From positions 1 through 64,000 of the forward strand of contig NZ_SWDV01000009.1 of assembly GCF_005877905.1 (NCBI RefSeq): a stretch of DNA of 64,000 bases, written 5' to 3'. This stretch comes from Pseudomonas nicosulfuronedens (lineage in GTDB: Bacteria; Pseudomonadota; Gammaproteobacteria; Pseudomonadales; Pseudomonadaceae). The position numbers were made by a program, and so were the translations under genes. Below the pieces are notes generated by a model that did not search any database, was not told the DNA's origin, and was given only the letters and a program-made list of their open reading frames with translations. This document shows positions 1 through 8,371 of the stretch, in pieces (within the stretch, counting starts at the first letter, position 1; each line of letters begins with the position of its first letter).

Positions 1-82
1 ATCTTCCCATCAGGCGATAGGTGGTATTAACCCTTAGCATATAGTCGTTAAGTTTGGATTCTGCCAATTGTCGGAATCATAA

Positions 83-562
83 TTAATGGAGGATGGTCAA
101 AGTCGTCAGAAGACCGGCGAATAGCGCGAAGATGAAAGGAAATGACTTGAACTTTGACGGTCGCAACGGCGCTAATTTCGATTTGCAATTAGCCGGTACT
201 TTGTCCGAATCAATCAAAAGTTTGCTGGCGAACATCAGCGCCACGCAGAACAGGCAGGCCAGCGCCAGGGTGTACAGCACCGTCAGCGGGTCGCTGGCCA
301 GGCCCAGGGCGATCAGCAGTTTGACGTCGGCTGCGCCCAGCTTTCCCAGCCAGTAACCCGGCACGCTGAGCAGCGCCGCCAGTAGCGCAGCGACCCCCGC
401 TGCAAGCGGCGCAAAGCCTGTCAGCGTGTGGCCCGTGAAGAGTAGGAACAACAGGGCGGCCAGCGCCCCACCCAGGGTCAGCCAGTTGCTGACGCGCAAC
501 CGAGTGAGGTCCTGATAGGCGCACAGTGCGAACCAGCCCAGCAGGCAGAGTTTGTACAGCAT
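83..562 (-). CDS. fppA: Flp/Tad prepilin peptidase (A24 family)
   Basis: This 159-residue, very hydrophobic protein looks like a CpaA/TadV/FppA-type aspartic prepilin peptidase, which cleaves the leader of Flp pilins and TadE/TadF pseudopilins in the inner membrane. It has an early Asp in AYQDLTRLRVSN and a second in GAADVKLL, matching the two catalytic Asp motifs of A24 peptidases, with about five membrane segments. It lacks the N-terminal methylase domain of PilD, as is normal for the Flp type. The start at 562 has an AAGGAT-type ribosome-binding site. It is divergent from a TadE-like gene and the PprA-type kinase, which reproduces the P. aeruginosa Tad locus order; the rest of that locus would lie left of the window. 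Confidence 0.85.
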   Translation of the reverse strand: MLYKLCLLGWFALCAYQDLTRLRVSNWLTLGGALAALLFLLFTGHTLTGFAPLAAGVAALLAALLSVPGYWLGKLGAADVKLLIALGLASDPLTVLYTLALACLFCVALMFASKLLIDSDKVPANCKSKLAPLRPSKFKSFPFIFALFAGLLTTLTILH

Positions 563-834
563 CGAGACTATCCTTATCCAGCAGGAGCATACGAAGCGGC
601 TACGTGGAGTTTTAAGGTATCTGGTAGGTCAGCGCTATATTGCAATTCAAGCCATACGAAATCGGATTTGGCCCGTAACGTTATTCCTGCAAGCCATGAG
701 GGCGAATCCCGGAAGAGCGCCTAGTATTGCTCGATAGTGGAATTTATCCGACGGCGAGTATCTTCAGTAAAGTTCTGCCGCGCCGATAAGTTGAACGATC
801 ATTCAAGTTGCAAGTTGGTCTGGGAGTATTGCGC

Positions 835-1305
835 ATGAACGGAGTCGGCCGGCGTGGCACGCAGCGGGGCGCGGTGGCTATCGAATTCGCCGCCGTATTC
901 GTCCTGTTCTTCGCCGTTCTCTATGGTCTTCTCGGCTATTGCGTGCCCTTGTTGATGTTGCAGTCCTTCAACGACGCGGCGGCGGCCGGGGCTCGGGTAG
1001 CCGTGTCGGTGAATCCCCAGGCGGCGGGTGGTTACAACGCCGCCCTGAAAGCGGCAGTGGACAACGCCGTGACCCAGCGCCTGAGCTGGATGCCCACGAG
1101 CTGGCGCAACGGCTGTTACAGCGGGCAGTTCATGGACACCCCGGTGACGGAAACGGTCTCGGGGCGGCAGTACACCCGAGTCCGGGTGTGCGTCAGCTAT
1201 CCCTATGCCACCTCGCCCATCGTCCCGTTATTGACCCTGCCGGGAATCGGCACGATACCGCGCCTGCCCGACGTGCTCAGCAGCACCGCCAGCGTCTTGC
1301 TCTGA
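835..1305 (+). CDS. TadE-family pilus assembly protein (pseudopilin)
   Basis: This is a 156-residue protein with the typical TadE-like N-terminus. A short basic leader is followed by GAVAIEFAAVFVLFFAVLYG, a hydrophobic pilin-like helix with a conserved Glu, then a small extracytoplasmic domain with two Cys. Such minor pseudopilins are processed by the Flp prepilin peptidase and take part in Tad pilus assembly; the peptidase gene is divergent next door. The ATG at 835 is preferred over an in-frame start at 808 because a GGGAG site lies about eight bases upstream. It ends eight bases before the sensor kinase, so the two are probably co-transcribed. TadE versus TadF cannot be decided from sequence alone. 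Confidence 0.75.
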   Translation: MNGVGRRGTQRGAVAIEFAAVFVLFFAVLYGLLGYCVPLLMLQSFNDAAAAGARVAVSVNPQAAGGYNAALKAAVDNAVTQRLSWMPTSWRNGCYSGQFMDTPVTETVSGRQYTRVRVCVSYPYATSPIVPLLTLPGIGTIPRLPDVLSSTASVLL

Positions 1306-1312
1306 GGCCCGG

Positions 1313-4093
1313 ATGTTCGATTTCTGGCGCTCCAGGCCGCGTGGCCAGCATGAGATGAACGACAACCCGGTGCCGAGTCGGCCTCTGGCGGCACGTCGGC
1401 GTCCGGCGCTGCCGGTGGAAGAGCTGGCCGAGCCAGTGGTGACCGGCCACTGGGACCTGTGGCTGGAGCTGGACAGCCGTGATCGCGTCATCGCCCGTGG
1501 CGGCAGCCAGGCTCACCGGCTGCTGCCGCCGGCGCCGGGCAACGGTGACCTGCCTGGGCTGGGTGATTATCTGGACCGGCGCATTCCCGGCGGCATGCAG
1601 GTGTCCAGCCTGCGCGGTGGCGAACGGCTCGACCTGGTACTGCGCAGCACCGGCGACCTACCGTTGGTTTGCCGCTTCCAGGCCGTCCTGCAGGCCAACG
1701 AGCACTGCCTGTTGCTGGGTACGGACATCTCCGACCTGAACTGGCAGTCCGACAGCCAGCAGCACAAGCTGCAATGCCTGAACCTCAGCAAGCTGTTGCT
1801 GGCGCGCCTGCGGCACAGCTCCCAACGCCGCCTCGGCGAGGCCGTCGGTGAGGTGCTGGAGGCGTTCTGCAGCAACTTTCACATGCGCAGCATGGCCCTG
1901 TTGCTGGAAGCGCCGGACCAGAGCCTGCGGGTTTTTGCCTGCTATGTGCAGCCCGGTTTCGACAGCCTGCTGCGGGAAAACCTCGCCCTGCCCGGCGATG
2001 AGTTGCGCGCCGCCAGCGGTGCCAGTCTGCTGGGAGCGGACGGCAGCCCGTCGGAGCTGCTGCGCACCTTGTGCTGCGCCCAGCTCTACCTGATCCCGGC
2101 ACCGGTGCGCGGCGGGAGGTTGGCGGGGTTGCTGGCCGAGCCGATGGAACACGGCGGCAGTTGGCCGGGGCTGGCGCCGAGCGACTGGCAGTACCTGGCG
2201 GAGATCCTCACGAACCTCGTCCACGAGCGCACCGAGCTGCACAGCCTGCGCGACAGCAGCCGGCGCCTGAGCCTGCTGCAGGACATGGTAGGCGGCGGCT
2301 GGTGGCGCTTGCACGTCGACGAGGGCCTGTTCGAACTGTCGCCGGCGGTGGCGGCGAGCCTTGGGTTGCCTACCGGGCAGTTGCAGCTGGCGCTGTCCGA
2401 CCTGCTGAGCCAGTTGCATCCCGCTGACGCCGATGAACTCGGCCTGCGTCTGCGCAACCTGCAGCCGGGGGGGCGTCTGGTCCAGGACCTGCGCCTGCGC
2501 GGTGCGGCTTCCACCCAGACGCGCCGCTGGCTACGCCTGCAGGGTCGGCGGCAGGCGCGTGCCGGCGACCAGTTGATGGACGGCGTGCTGCTGGACATCA
2601 GCGAGGGCAAGTTGCAGGAAGAACAGGCTCTGGCCGCCCACGCCCGGCTGCGCAACCTGATCGACAGCGCACCGGTGGTGATCTACGTGCAGCGGGTAGA
2701 GGAGGGGCACCTGATTCCCGAGTTCTACAGCGAGAGTGCCGGCAACCTGCTCGGCCTCGACCTGCAGGGCCAGAACTGGCAGGCGCTGGCCGAACGGGTG
2801 CACCCCGAAGACCTGGAAACGTTCCTCGATCGTGGCCGTGAGCTGCTGCGCGAAGGCCGCGTGCGCACCGAGTACCGCTTGCGCGATAGCGCTGGAGAAT
2901 GGCACTGGCTGTACGACGAGGCCAAGCTGCTGCGTGACATCCAGGGCATCCCGCAGGAGGCTGTCGGCCTCTGGCTGGACGTCACCGAGCAGCACCTCGC
3001 CGCGCTGCAGATCGCCGAGAGCGAGGAGCGCTACCGCGTCCTGGTGGAGGACTCACCAGCGCTGATCTGCCGCTACGACCCCAGCCTGCAGCTGACCTTC
3101 ATCAACCACACCTTCGCCCAGGTACTGGGAGAGCCGGTGGATGCGCTGCTCGGCCGGCGACTCGACGAGTGGCTGTCGGAACAGGACTGCAGCGCCCTGC
3201 GCGCACGCCTGGTGGGAGGCGGCAAAGGCGCGGCGGACGACTCCTGGGAACTGCGTTTCTGCCTGCCCGGCCAGCGCAACCTCTGGCTGATCTGGTCAGA
3301 CCGGCCGCTGCTGGATGCCGAAGGACGACTGGTGGAAATCCAGGCCGTGGGCCGTGACAACACCGCCGTGCGGCACGCCCAGCAGCAACTGGCGCAAGGC
3401 GCGAAAATGGCCAGCCTGGGCGAGATGGTCAGCGGCATGGCCCACGAGATGAAGCAGCCCCTGCATGTCATGCGCATGTCCCTCTACAACGCACGGCAGA
3501 AGCTGGGCGAGCCCGAATACCTGAAGGAAAAGCTGGAGCGCGCCGACGCGCAGATCGACCGTCTCTCACGGGTGATCAGCCACATGGGCGTATTCAGCCG
3601 CAAGTCGGAGCTGGAGGCTGCACCCTTCGACCCCTATGACGCTTGCGAAGGCGCGGTCGCGCTGCTGGGCGAAAGCCTGACGCAGCAGGGCATCAGCCTG
3701 GAGTGCCGACCACCGGCACAGCGGGTGGTGGTGCGCGGTTATTCCGACCAATTGGAGCAGGTGCTGATCAACCTGCTGGCCAACGCCCGTGACGCATTGC
3801 TTGGCCGAGGAGAGGAGGGCGCGCGCTGGGTCGGTGTGTCGCAGGAGCCCTTTACGGACCCAGGCTGGGTGGAGCTGCATGTGCGCGACAACGCCGGTGG
3901 CATCGACCCGGTAGTGATGGAGCGCATCTTCGAGGCCTTCTTCACCACCAAGCCTATCGGCAAGGGCACTGGCCTGGGGCTGTCGGTGAGCCACGACCTG
4001 ATCCGCAACATGGGCGGCAGTCTGTCTGTGGATAACTACAAGGGCGGTGCGCGGTTCGTCATCCGGCTGCCGCGACAGGCCATCACTATTTGA
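1313..4093 (+). CDS. pprA: PprA-like PAS sensor histidine kinase
   Basis: This 926-residue cytoplasmic-type kinase has no obvious membrane segment. A poorly defined N-terminal half, with a GAF-like region around 160-300, is followed by three PAS-like segments. The HisKA box has its phospho-acceptor at H711 (MAHEMKQPLHV). The HATPase has an N box (INLLANARDALL) and G boxes (DNAGGID, GKGTGLGLS). In P. aeruginosa the equivalent gene in this position is pprA, partner of the response regulator PprB, which activates Flp pili and other surface factors. No response regulator lies in the window; pprB would be expected to the left. The ATG at 1313 sits five bases after GAGG and follows the TadE-like stop closely. 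Confidence 0.85.
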   Translation: MFDFWRSRPRGQHEMNDNPVPSRPLAARRRPALPVEELAEPVVTGHWDLWLELDSRDRVIARGGSQAHRLLPPAPGNGDLPGLGDYLDRRIPGGMQVSSLRGGERLDLVLRSTGDLPLVCRFQAVLQANEHCLLLGTDISDLNWQSDSQQHKLQCLNLSKLLLARLRHSSQRRLGEAVGEVLEAFCSNFHMRSMALLLEAPDQSLRVFACYVQPGFDSLLRENLALPGDELRAASGASLLGADGSPSELLRTLCCAQLYLIPAPVRGGRLAGLLAEPMEHGGSWPGLAPSDWQYLAEILTNLVHERTELHSLRDSSRRLSLLQDMVGGGWWRLHVDEGLFELSPAVAASLGLPTGQLQLALSDLLSQLHPADADELGLRLRNLQPGGRLVQDLRLRGAASTQTRRWLRLQGRRQARAGDQLMDGVLLDISEGKLQEEQALAAHARLRNLIDSAPVVIYVQRVEEGHLIPEFYSESAGNLLGLDLQGQNWQALAERVHPEDLETFLDRGRELLREGRVRTEYRLRDSAGEWHWLYDEAKLLRDIQGIPQEAVGLWLDVTEQHLAALQIAESEERYRVLVEDSPALICRYDPSLQLTFINHTFAQVLGEPVDALLGRRLDEWLSEQDCSALRARLVGGGKGAADDSWELRFCLPGQRNLWLIWSDRPLLDAEGRLVEIQAVGRDNTAVRHAQQQLAQGAKMASLGEMVSGMAHEMKQPLHVMRMSLYNARQKLGEPEYLKEKLERADAQIDRLSRVISHMGVFSRKSELEAAPFDPYDACEGAVALLGESLTQQGISLECRPPAQRVVVRGYSDQLEQVLINLLANARDALLGRGEEGARWVGVSQEPFTDPGWVELHVRDNAGGIDPVVMERIFEAFFTTKPIGKGTGLGLSVSHDLIRNMGGSLSVDNYKGGARFVIRLPRQAITI

Positions 4094-4109
4094 GTGACGG
4101 GAAATGAAA

Positions 4110-4131
4110 AACGCCTGCGGATGCAGGCGTT
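4110..4131. terminator. Bidirectional hairpin terminator
   Basis: A perfect nine-base-pair stem (AACGCCTGC / GCAGGCGTT) has a GGAT loop, with A-rich sequence on the left and TTCTT on the right. It lies between the convergent ends of the kinase gene and the phosphate transporter gene, so it can serve both strands. Confidence 0.75.
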
Positions 4132-4153
4132 CTTCATAGTGCGCGGCGCGAGG

Positions 4154-5626
4154 TCAGCCGATGAAGCGCGACGACAGCCAGAACAGGCCGGCGGACAGCG
4201 CAATCGACACGGGCAGGGTCAGCACCCAGGCCATGAGGATGTTGCGGATCGTGCTGCCTTGCAGGCCGCTGCGGTTTGCCACCATGGTGCCCGCTACGCC
4301 CGAGGACAACACGTGGGTCGTGGAGACCGGCAGGCTGTAGATGTTGGCCATGCCGATGGCGGCGGTCGCGGTGAGCTGGGCGGCGATGCCCTGGGCATAA
4401 GTCATGCCCTGCTTGCCGATCTTCTCGCCGACGGTGAGCACCACGCGCTTCCAGCCGACCATGGTGCCGATGCCCAGGGCCAGGGCCACCGCGATGATCA
4501 CCCAGAAGGGCGCGTATTCGGTGGTGCTGGTCAGGTCCTTGCGCAGCTTCTCGAGGTCCGCTTTCTCGCGGGACGGCAGCTCGGACAGCTTGCCGACCTT
4601 CTTCGCGGTGTCGTCCAGGCACAGCAGGTAGCGGCGTACCTGGACACGCTCGTCGTCGTTCAGGTCGTTGTAGCTGGAGACGCCGTGCAGATCGCCCAGC
4701 AGGCCCTTGAGGGTCGCTTCGGTCTGCTTCGGCTCGCAGCGGTACAGGTCAGGCATGTCCGCTTCGCCGGCCTTGCCCAGCGCGAGCATCTCGCCGAGGG
4801 TGTCGGAGTGGCGGTTGTAGAACTGCTGCAGGTGGATGGCGGCGTCGCGGGTGCGCTCGATCTGGTAGGTGGTGCTGTTCAGATCGAGGACGAATTTCGC
4901 CGGGACGATGCCGATCAGCACCAGCATGATCAGGCCGATACCCTTCTGGCCGTCGTTGGAGCCGTGCACGAAGCTCACGGTCATGGCCGAGATCACCAGC
5001 ACCAGGCGGTTCCAGAACGGCGGGTGCTTCTTCTCGTCGACGTCGCGGCGGGTTTCCGGGGTCTTGTGCATCTTCGACAGCGGATACAGCCACTTCAGGC
5101 CGATCAGCAGGGCGCCCGCGACGATGAAGCCGGCCAGCGGCGAAAAGATCAGCGACAGGCCGATGTCGATGGCCTTGCCCCAGTTGATCCCGTCGGCCAC
5201 CGGTACGCCGTTGATCAGGGCATTTGCCAGGCCTACGCCGAGAATCGAGCCGATCAGGGTGTGCGAGCTGGAAGCCGGGATGCCGAAGTACCAGGTGCCC
5301 AGGTTCCAGGTGATGGCCGCGGCGAGCAGCGAGAACACCATGGCCAGACCGTGGCCGGTGTTCACGTTGATCAGCAGCTCCACCGGCAGCAGGTGGACGA
5401 TCGCGTAGGCGACGCCGACGCCACCGAGCAACACGCCGAGGAAGTTGAAGATGCCGGACAGGATCACCGCGCGGTACGGGGACATGGCCTTGGTGTAGAT
5501 GACCGTGGCCACCGCGTTGGCGGTGTCGTGGAAGCCGTTGATGAACTCGAAGGCCAGGACGAATGCGAGTGCCAGCACCAGGCTGATACCCACCCAGACA
5601 TCGAGTCCGCTGAAGAGATCGAACAT
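4154..5626 (-). CDS. PiT-family inorganic phosphate transporter
   Basis: This 490-residue membrane protein has the PiT signature in both halves: FEFINGFHDTANAVATVIYT near the N-terminus and GSNDGQKGIG in the middle, plus GIPASSSHTLIGS and LPVSTTHVLSSGV repeats. PiT proteins import phosphate, usually as a metal-phosphate complex, with protons or sodium. A soluble loop of about 120 residues rich in charged amino acids interrupts the membrane domains, as in other Pseudomonas PitA-like proteins. The start at 5626 (MFDLFSG) fits the family; an upstream in-frame start at 5683 would add 19 unrelated residues. I saw no Pho box upstream, consistent with the usually constitutive expression of PiT genes. 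The same gene follows pprA in P. aeruginosa. Confidence 0.93.
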   Translation of the reverse strand: MFDLFSGLDVWVGISLVLALAFVLAFEFINGFHDTANAVATVIYTKAMSPYRAVILSGIFNFLGVLLGGVGVAYAIVHLLPVELLINVNTGHGLAMVFSLLAAAITWNLGTWYFGIPASSSHTLIGSILGVGLANALINGVPVADGINWGKAIDIGLSLIFSPLAGFIVAGALLIGLKWLYPLSKMHKTPETRRDVDEKKHPPFWNRLVLVISAMTVSFVHGSNDGQKGIGLIMLVLIGIVPAKFVLDLNSTTYQIERTRDAAIHLQQFYNRHSDTLGEMLALGKAGEADMPDLYRCEPKQTEATLKGLLGDLHGVSSYNDLNDDERVQVRRYLLCLDDTAKKVGKLSELPSREKADLEKLRKDLTSTTEYAPFWVIIAVALALGIGTMVGWKRVVLTVGEKIGKQGMTYAQGIAAQLTATAAIGMANIYSLPVSTTHVLSSGVAGTMVANRSGLQGSTIRNILMAWVLTLPVSIALSAGLFWLSSRFIG

Positions 5627-5912
5627 GAAAATTCTATGACCGGTCGGAGACGGGGCGGCGATTATGCCAGAAGCTTGGAGCACCGTATTTAGCCTGAAAC
5701 GGTTTCTCCAATTTGCGCGACGCCTCGTCGCACGGCGCTTTCAGGCAGGGTGGAAAAAGTTTGCAATGCTTCCACGCGGGCCGCCGGCCCATCGGATGAG
5801 TGTTTGCAGGCCAACTGGCGGGCTCCCCCACGGAGCGCTGCTCGCCCATGGCTTCGAGACTTTCCCACAATGGATTCGGGGAGATCCTTCAGCCTGGGGC
5901 CGTACCTGCGAT

Positions 5913-6134
5913 TTAAACGGAAGCGGCTTCCTGATCCTTTTTCAGTCGTTCTTCTTCGATTCTTTCCAGTTCCCGGTCGAACGCCTTGTCCTGCACGCTG
6001 GGTCGCTTGCGCCAGGGTTTCTTGCCGGGTTCGGGCTGGGCGGCATAAAGGGTTACTTCGCCGCCCTGTTCATCCTTGAAACGTTGCTCCTGGCGCTCCA
6101 GTTCCGCGCGCAGTTCGTCTTTGGTCACGATCAT
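5913..6134 (-). CDS. Small charged conserved hypothetical protein
   Basis: This 73-residue soluble protein is very rich in Glu, Lys and Arg, with probable helices at both ends (ELRAELERQEQRFKDE and DRELERIEEERLKKDQE) around a Pro-containing middle. I do not recognise a domain. The composition, codon use like its neighbours and position between well-conserved genes support it being real. It stands alone, with 230-290 bases of non-coding sequence on each side. No function can be inferred. Confidence 0.6.
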   Translation of the reverse strand: MIVTKDELRAELERQEQRFKDEQGGEVTLYAAQPEPGKKPWRKRPSVQDKAFDRELERIEEERLKKDQEAASV

Positions 6135-6368
6135 TCCTGATGACTAAAAGCTGATGACTAGGAAATATTGACTAGAAGCTGGTGACGATAGGACGGTCGC
6201 CGGCGATCGACGCCTTGCCGGGACGTCACCCTGGCAGTGTAGACGCTGAGGTCGCATTGGCGTGCCGGCCGTAAAAACGGCGCGGATTATAACCTTTCGC
6301 GGGGGGAGGTCGGGCGGGGATCGCCGACGGACGGTTTCAGCCCGCTGCTGGTGCAGGCTGAACTCACC

Positions 6369-7445
6369 TCAGCCAGTGCGGCTGAGGTTCAGTTCACCGA
6401 TCTTTTCCAGGCGTGCGCGAACGATGTTGCGGCTGATGCCCAGCAAACGACCGGTCTGCAGCTGGTTGCCATGGCAGAAGTGGTAAGCGGTGCGGAACAG
6501 CACTTCCTCGACGTGCTCGTAGAGATCGGGCTTGTTGCTTTCGAATAGTTCCAGCAGCGCCTGCTCCAGGGTGGCCTCGACGCGAGGAGCCAGGGCGTGG
6601 GGGAAGGCTTCGTGGCGCAGAGCGTCGTGACGCGGCGCCGACGGCAGCTCGGCGAGTTGCAGGTCGCCAGGCTGCACCTGCTGGTTGCGGCATACCAGCA
6701 GGGCATGGTGGATGGCGTTCTCCAGCTCGCGAATGTTGCCCGGCCAGGTGTGGCCCAGCAGCTTGCGTTCGGCCTCGAGGCTCAGGGTCGCGCGGTTGTA
6801 TCCCAGGCGCTGGCAGTGCTCTTCGAGGAAGAATTCGGCCAGCGGCAGGATGTCGCCGGGACGCTCGCGCAACGGGGGCAGGCGGATGGTGGCGACATGC
6901 AGGCGGTAGAACAGGTCCTCGCGAAAGTGCCCGGCCACCACGGCGTCGGCCAGGTTGACGTTGGTGGCGGCGACCACTCGCACGTTGATCGACACTGGTG
7001 TGCGCGAGCCGAGGCGCACGACCTCGCGCTCCTGCAGTACGCGCAGCAGTTTTACCTGCATGTTCAGCGGCAGGTCACCGATTTCGTCGAGGAACAGGGT
7101 GCCGCCGTTGGCCGACTCGAACCAGCCGGCCTTGCTGCTGGTAGCGCCGGTGTAGGCGCCTTTTTCGTGTCCGAAAAGCTCGCTTTCCACCAGCGTCTCG
7201 GAGAATGCGCCGCAGTTCACCGCCACGAAGGGCGCGCCGCTGCGGCGGCTGAGCTTGTGGATATGCCGCGCGACCAGTTCCTTGCCGGTGCCGGTCTCGC
7301 CGATGATCAGCGCGTTGGCTTCGCTGGGGGCCAGGCGCTCGATACGGTTGAGCAACTCCTGCGAGCGCGGGTCCTTGAACACCAGCACCGTGGCGCGGAC
7401 CGACTTGGTTTGCTCGCGGGCATTGGGAAGGGTCAACAGCGACAT
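6369..7445 (-). CDS. Sigma-54-dependent activator, SfnR-like
   Basis: This 358-residue enhancer-binding protein consists of a short N-terminus without receiver or PAS domain, an AAA+ domain and a Fis-type HTH. Visible motifs are Walker A (GETGTGKE), the sigma-54 contact loop as GAYTGA in place of GAFTGA, Walker B ([13 protein letters not shown]), the arginine region RVVAATN and the C-terminal helix-turn-helix [20 protein letters not shown]. Lack of a sensory domain is typical of SfnR-like regulators, which are controlled by their own transcription and drive use of alternative sulfur sources such as sulfones; that assignment is tentative. The ATG at 7445 follows AGGAA by seven bases. No obvious target operon is adjacent. 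The 100 bases upstream are unusually AT-rich. Confidence 0.8.
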   Translation of the reverse strand: MSLLTLPNAREQTKSVRATVLVFKDPRSQELLNRIERLAPSEANALIIGETGTGKELVARHIHKLSRRSGAPFVAVNCGAFSETLVESELFGHEKGAYTGATSSKAGWFESANGGTLFLDEIGDLPLNMQVKLLRVLQEREVVRLGSRTPVSINVRVVAATNVNLADAVVAGHFREDLFYRLHVATIRLPPLRERPGDILPLAEFFLEEHCQRLGYNRATLSLEAERKLLGHTWPGNIRELENAIHHALLVCRNQQVQPGDLQLAELPSAPRHDALRHEAFPHALAPRVEATLEQALLELFESNKPDLYEHVEEVLFRTAYHFCHGNQLQTGRLLGISRNIVRARLEKIGELNLSRTG

Positions 7446-7669
7446 GGCGGGTTCCTGGCGTACCGAATGGGTGGCAGCGCCATACTGCGGCATTTTTGAT
7501 ATTTCAAAAAATTATCAATTCGAATTTGTATATAGCTAATTTTTCTTTATGCCTCGTGCAAGCCATCACGAGCCGGGAGGGCTGACGTGCAGCATCGCGT
7601 CGCAGCCCTCGCGAATGCTGGGCTGCGAGCTACGCTCAGAGTGGCAATTCCATCCTGGGAGACCACTCC

Positions 7670-7975
7670 ATGACCACCGTTCGGATTCCGCTGCTCGTCC
7701 TGGCTCTGCTTTTTTCGGCGCAAGGCTTTGCTGCCACCGCCGCGCAGACCGCGCAGCAGGAGAAGATGAAGACCTGTAACACCGACGCCACCACCAAGGC
7801 GCTCAAGGGCGATGAGCGCAAGGCGTTCATGAGCACCTGCCTGAAGGCCGGCAGTGACACCAAGGCGATGACGCCGCAGCAGGAGAAGATGAAGACCTGC
7901 AACGCCGACGCCACCACCAAGGCGCTCAAGGGCGATGAACGCAAGGCGTTCATGAGCACCTGTCTGAAGAAGTGA
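7670..7975 (+). CDS. PsiF-repeat periplasmic protein
   Basis: This 101-residue exported protein has a signal peptide (cleavage about residue 21, AQGFA-ATA) and two near-identical copies of a roughly 35-residue PsiF repeat (QQEKMKTCN, DATTKALKGDERKAF, MSTCLK), each with two Cys likely to form a disulfide. In enterobacteria psiF is phosphate-starvation induced, but its function is unknown. The two repeats are also very similar at DNA level, suggesting recent duplication or homogenisation. A GGGAG site precedes the ATG. I saw no convincing Pho box upstream, so phosphate control is not supported here. The gene ends just before a strong terminator. Confidence 0.85.
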   Translation: MTTVRIPLLVLALLFSAQGFAATAAQTAQQEKMKTCNTDATTKALKGDERKAFMSTCLKAGSDTKAMTPQQEKMKTCNADATTKALKGDERKAFMSTCLKK

Positions 7976-8008
7976 GGATGGAGCGCGGCAGTGCCGCGCG
8001 GGACACGA

Positions 8009-8034
8009 AAAAGGGCAGCCTCGGCTGCCCTTTT
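8009..8034 (+). terminator. Rho-independent terminator after the PsiF gene
   Basis: GGGCAGC / GCTGCCC form a perfect seven-base-pair stem with a CTCG loop, followed by TTTTC. A-rich sequence on the left means it could also terminate the minus-strand small genes that end nearby. Confidence 0.8.
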
Positions 8035-8062
8035 CAATTGTGTCTGTCTCGGCGGCCCGGCG

Positions 8063-8161
8063 TTACAGGCCAGAGAAAACAAGCCAGGCCGCGGCCATGG
8101 CGTAGAGGACGATCACCGCATCCATGCGCAGCGCAGGCGGGAGTCGCCGCACAAGGTTCAT
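8063..8161 (-). CDS. Tiny membrane protein, coupled to upstream gene
   Basis: This 32-residue reading frame has a basic N-terminus (MNLVRRLPPALR) followed by one hydrophobic segment (AVIVLYAMAAAWLVFSGL) ending at the stop. Its ATG overlaps the stop codon of the 44-residue gene upstream in the ATGA arrangement, so translation would be coupled. I do not recognise a family. The single membrane span and the coupling argue for a real gene, but at this length coding potential is weak. It ends about 30 bases from the hairpin shared with the PsiF gene. Confidence 0.45.
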   Translation of the reverse strand: MNLVRRLPPALRMDAVIVLYAMAAAWLVFSGL

Positions 8162-8292
8162 TTCTTCGCCACCGCGGACCAGAAGCCCTGGGCATTGCGG
8201 AAAGGCTGGCGGGCCATCTGTTCGGGACGGGTGATGCCATCGGCGCGCAGGGCGTTGACGAGGGCGGAAAAGGACTTGGCGCTGTAGCTCAT
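8158..8292 (-). CDS. Small conserved-looking hypothetical protein (44 aa)
   Basis: This 44-residue frame begins MSYSAKSFSALVNALRAD and contains ITRPEQMARQPFRNAQGFW. It looks like a small helical cytoplasmic protein. A GGGAG ribosome-binding site lies seven bases before the ATG, and its stop overlaps the start of the next small gene (ATGA). No known domain is recognised. Codon use is like surrounding genes. Function unknown; the pair may form a two-gene operon transcribed toward the hairpin near 8020. Confidence 0.55.
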   Translation of the reverse strand: MSYSAKSFSALVNALRADGITRPEQMARQPFRNAQGFWSAVAKK

Positions 8293-8371
8293 GATCGGGC
8301 TCCCGATGCTTTCTCTCCTTGGGGTGGAGCTATGAAAACATCCGGGCCGCTATCGACGGAAATGGATCGTC

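Noticed and set aside
4094-5692. Open frame on the plus strand opposite the PiT transporter
   Set aside because: His/Gln/Ala-rich shadow with no domain; the PiT gene is intact and conserved.
7440-7500. Sigma-54 (-24/-12) promoter before the sigma-54 activator gene
   Set aside because: A TGGCA...TGCGG pair is present, but the spacing between GG and GC is two bases too long for a sigma-54 promoter.
7546-7669. Pho box before the psiF-like gene
   Set aside because: I looked for the CTGTCAT-type direct repeats in both orientations and found none convincing; the same holds upstream of the PiT gene.
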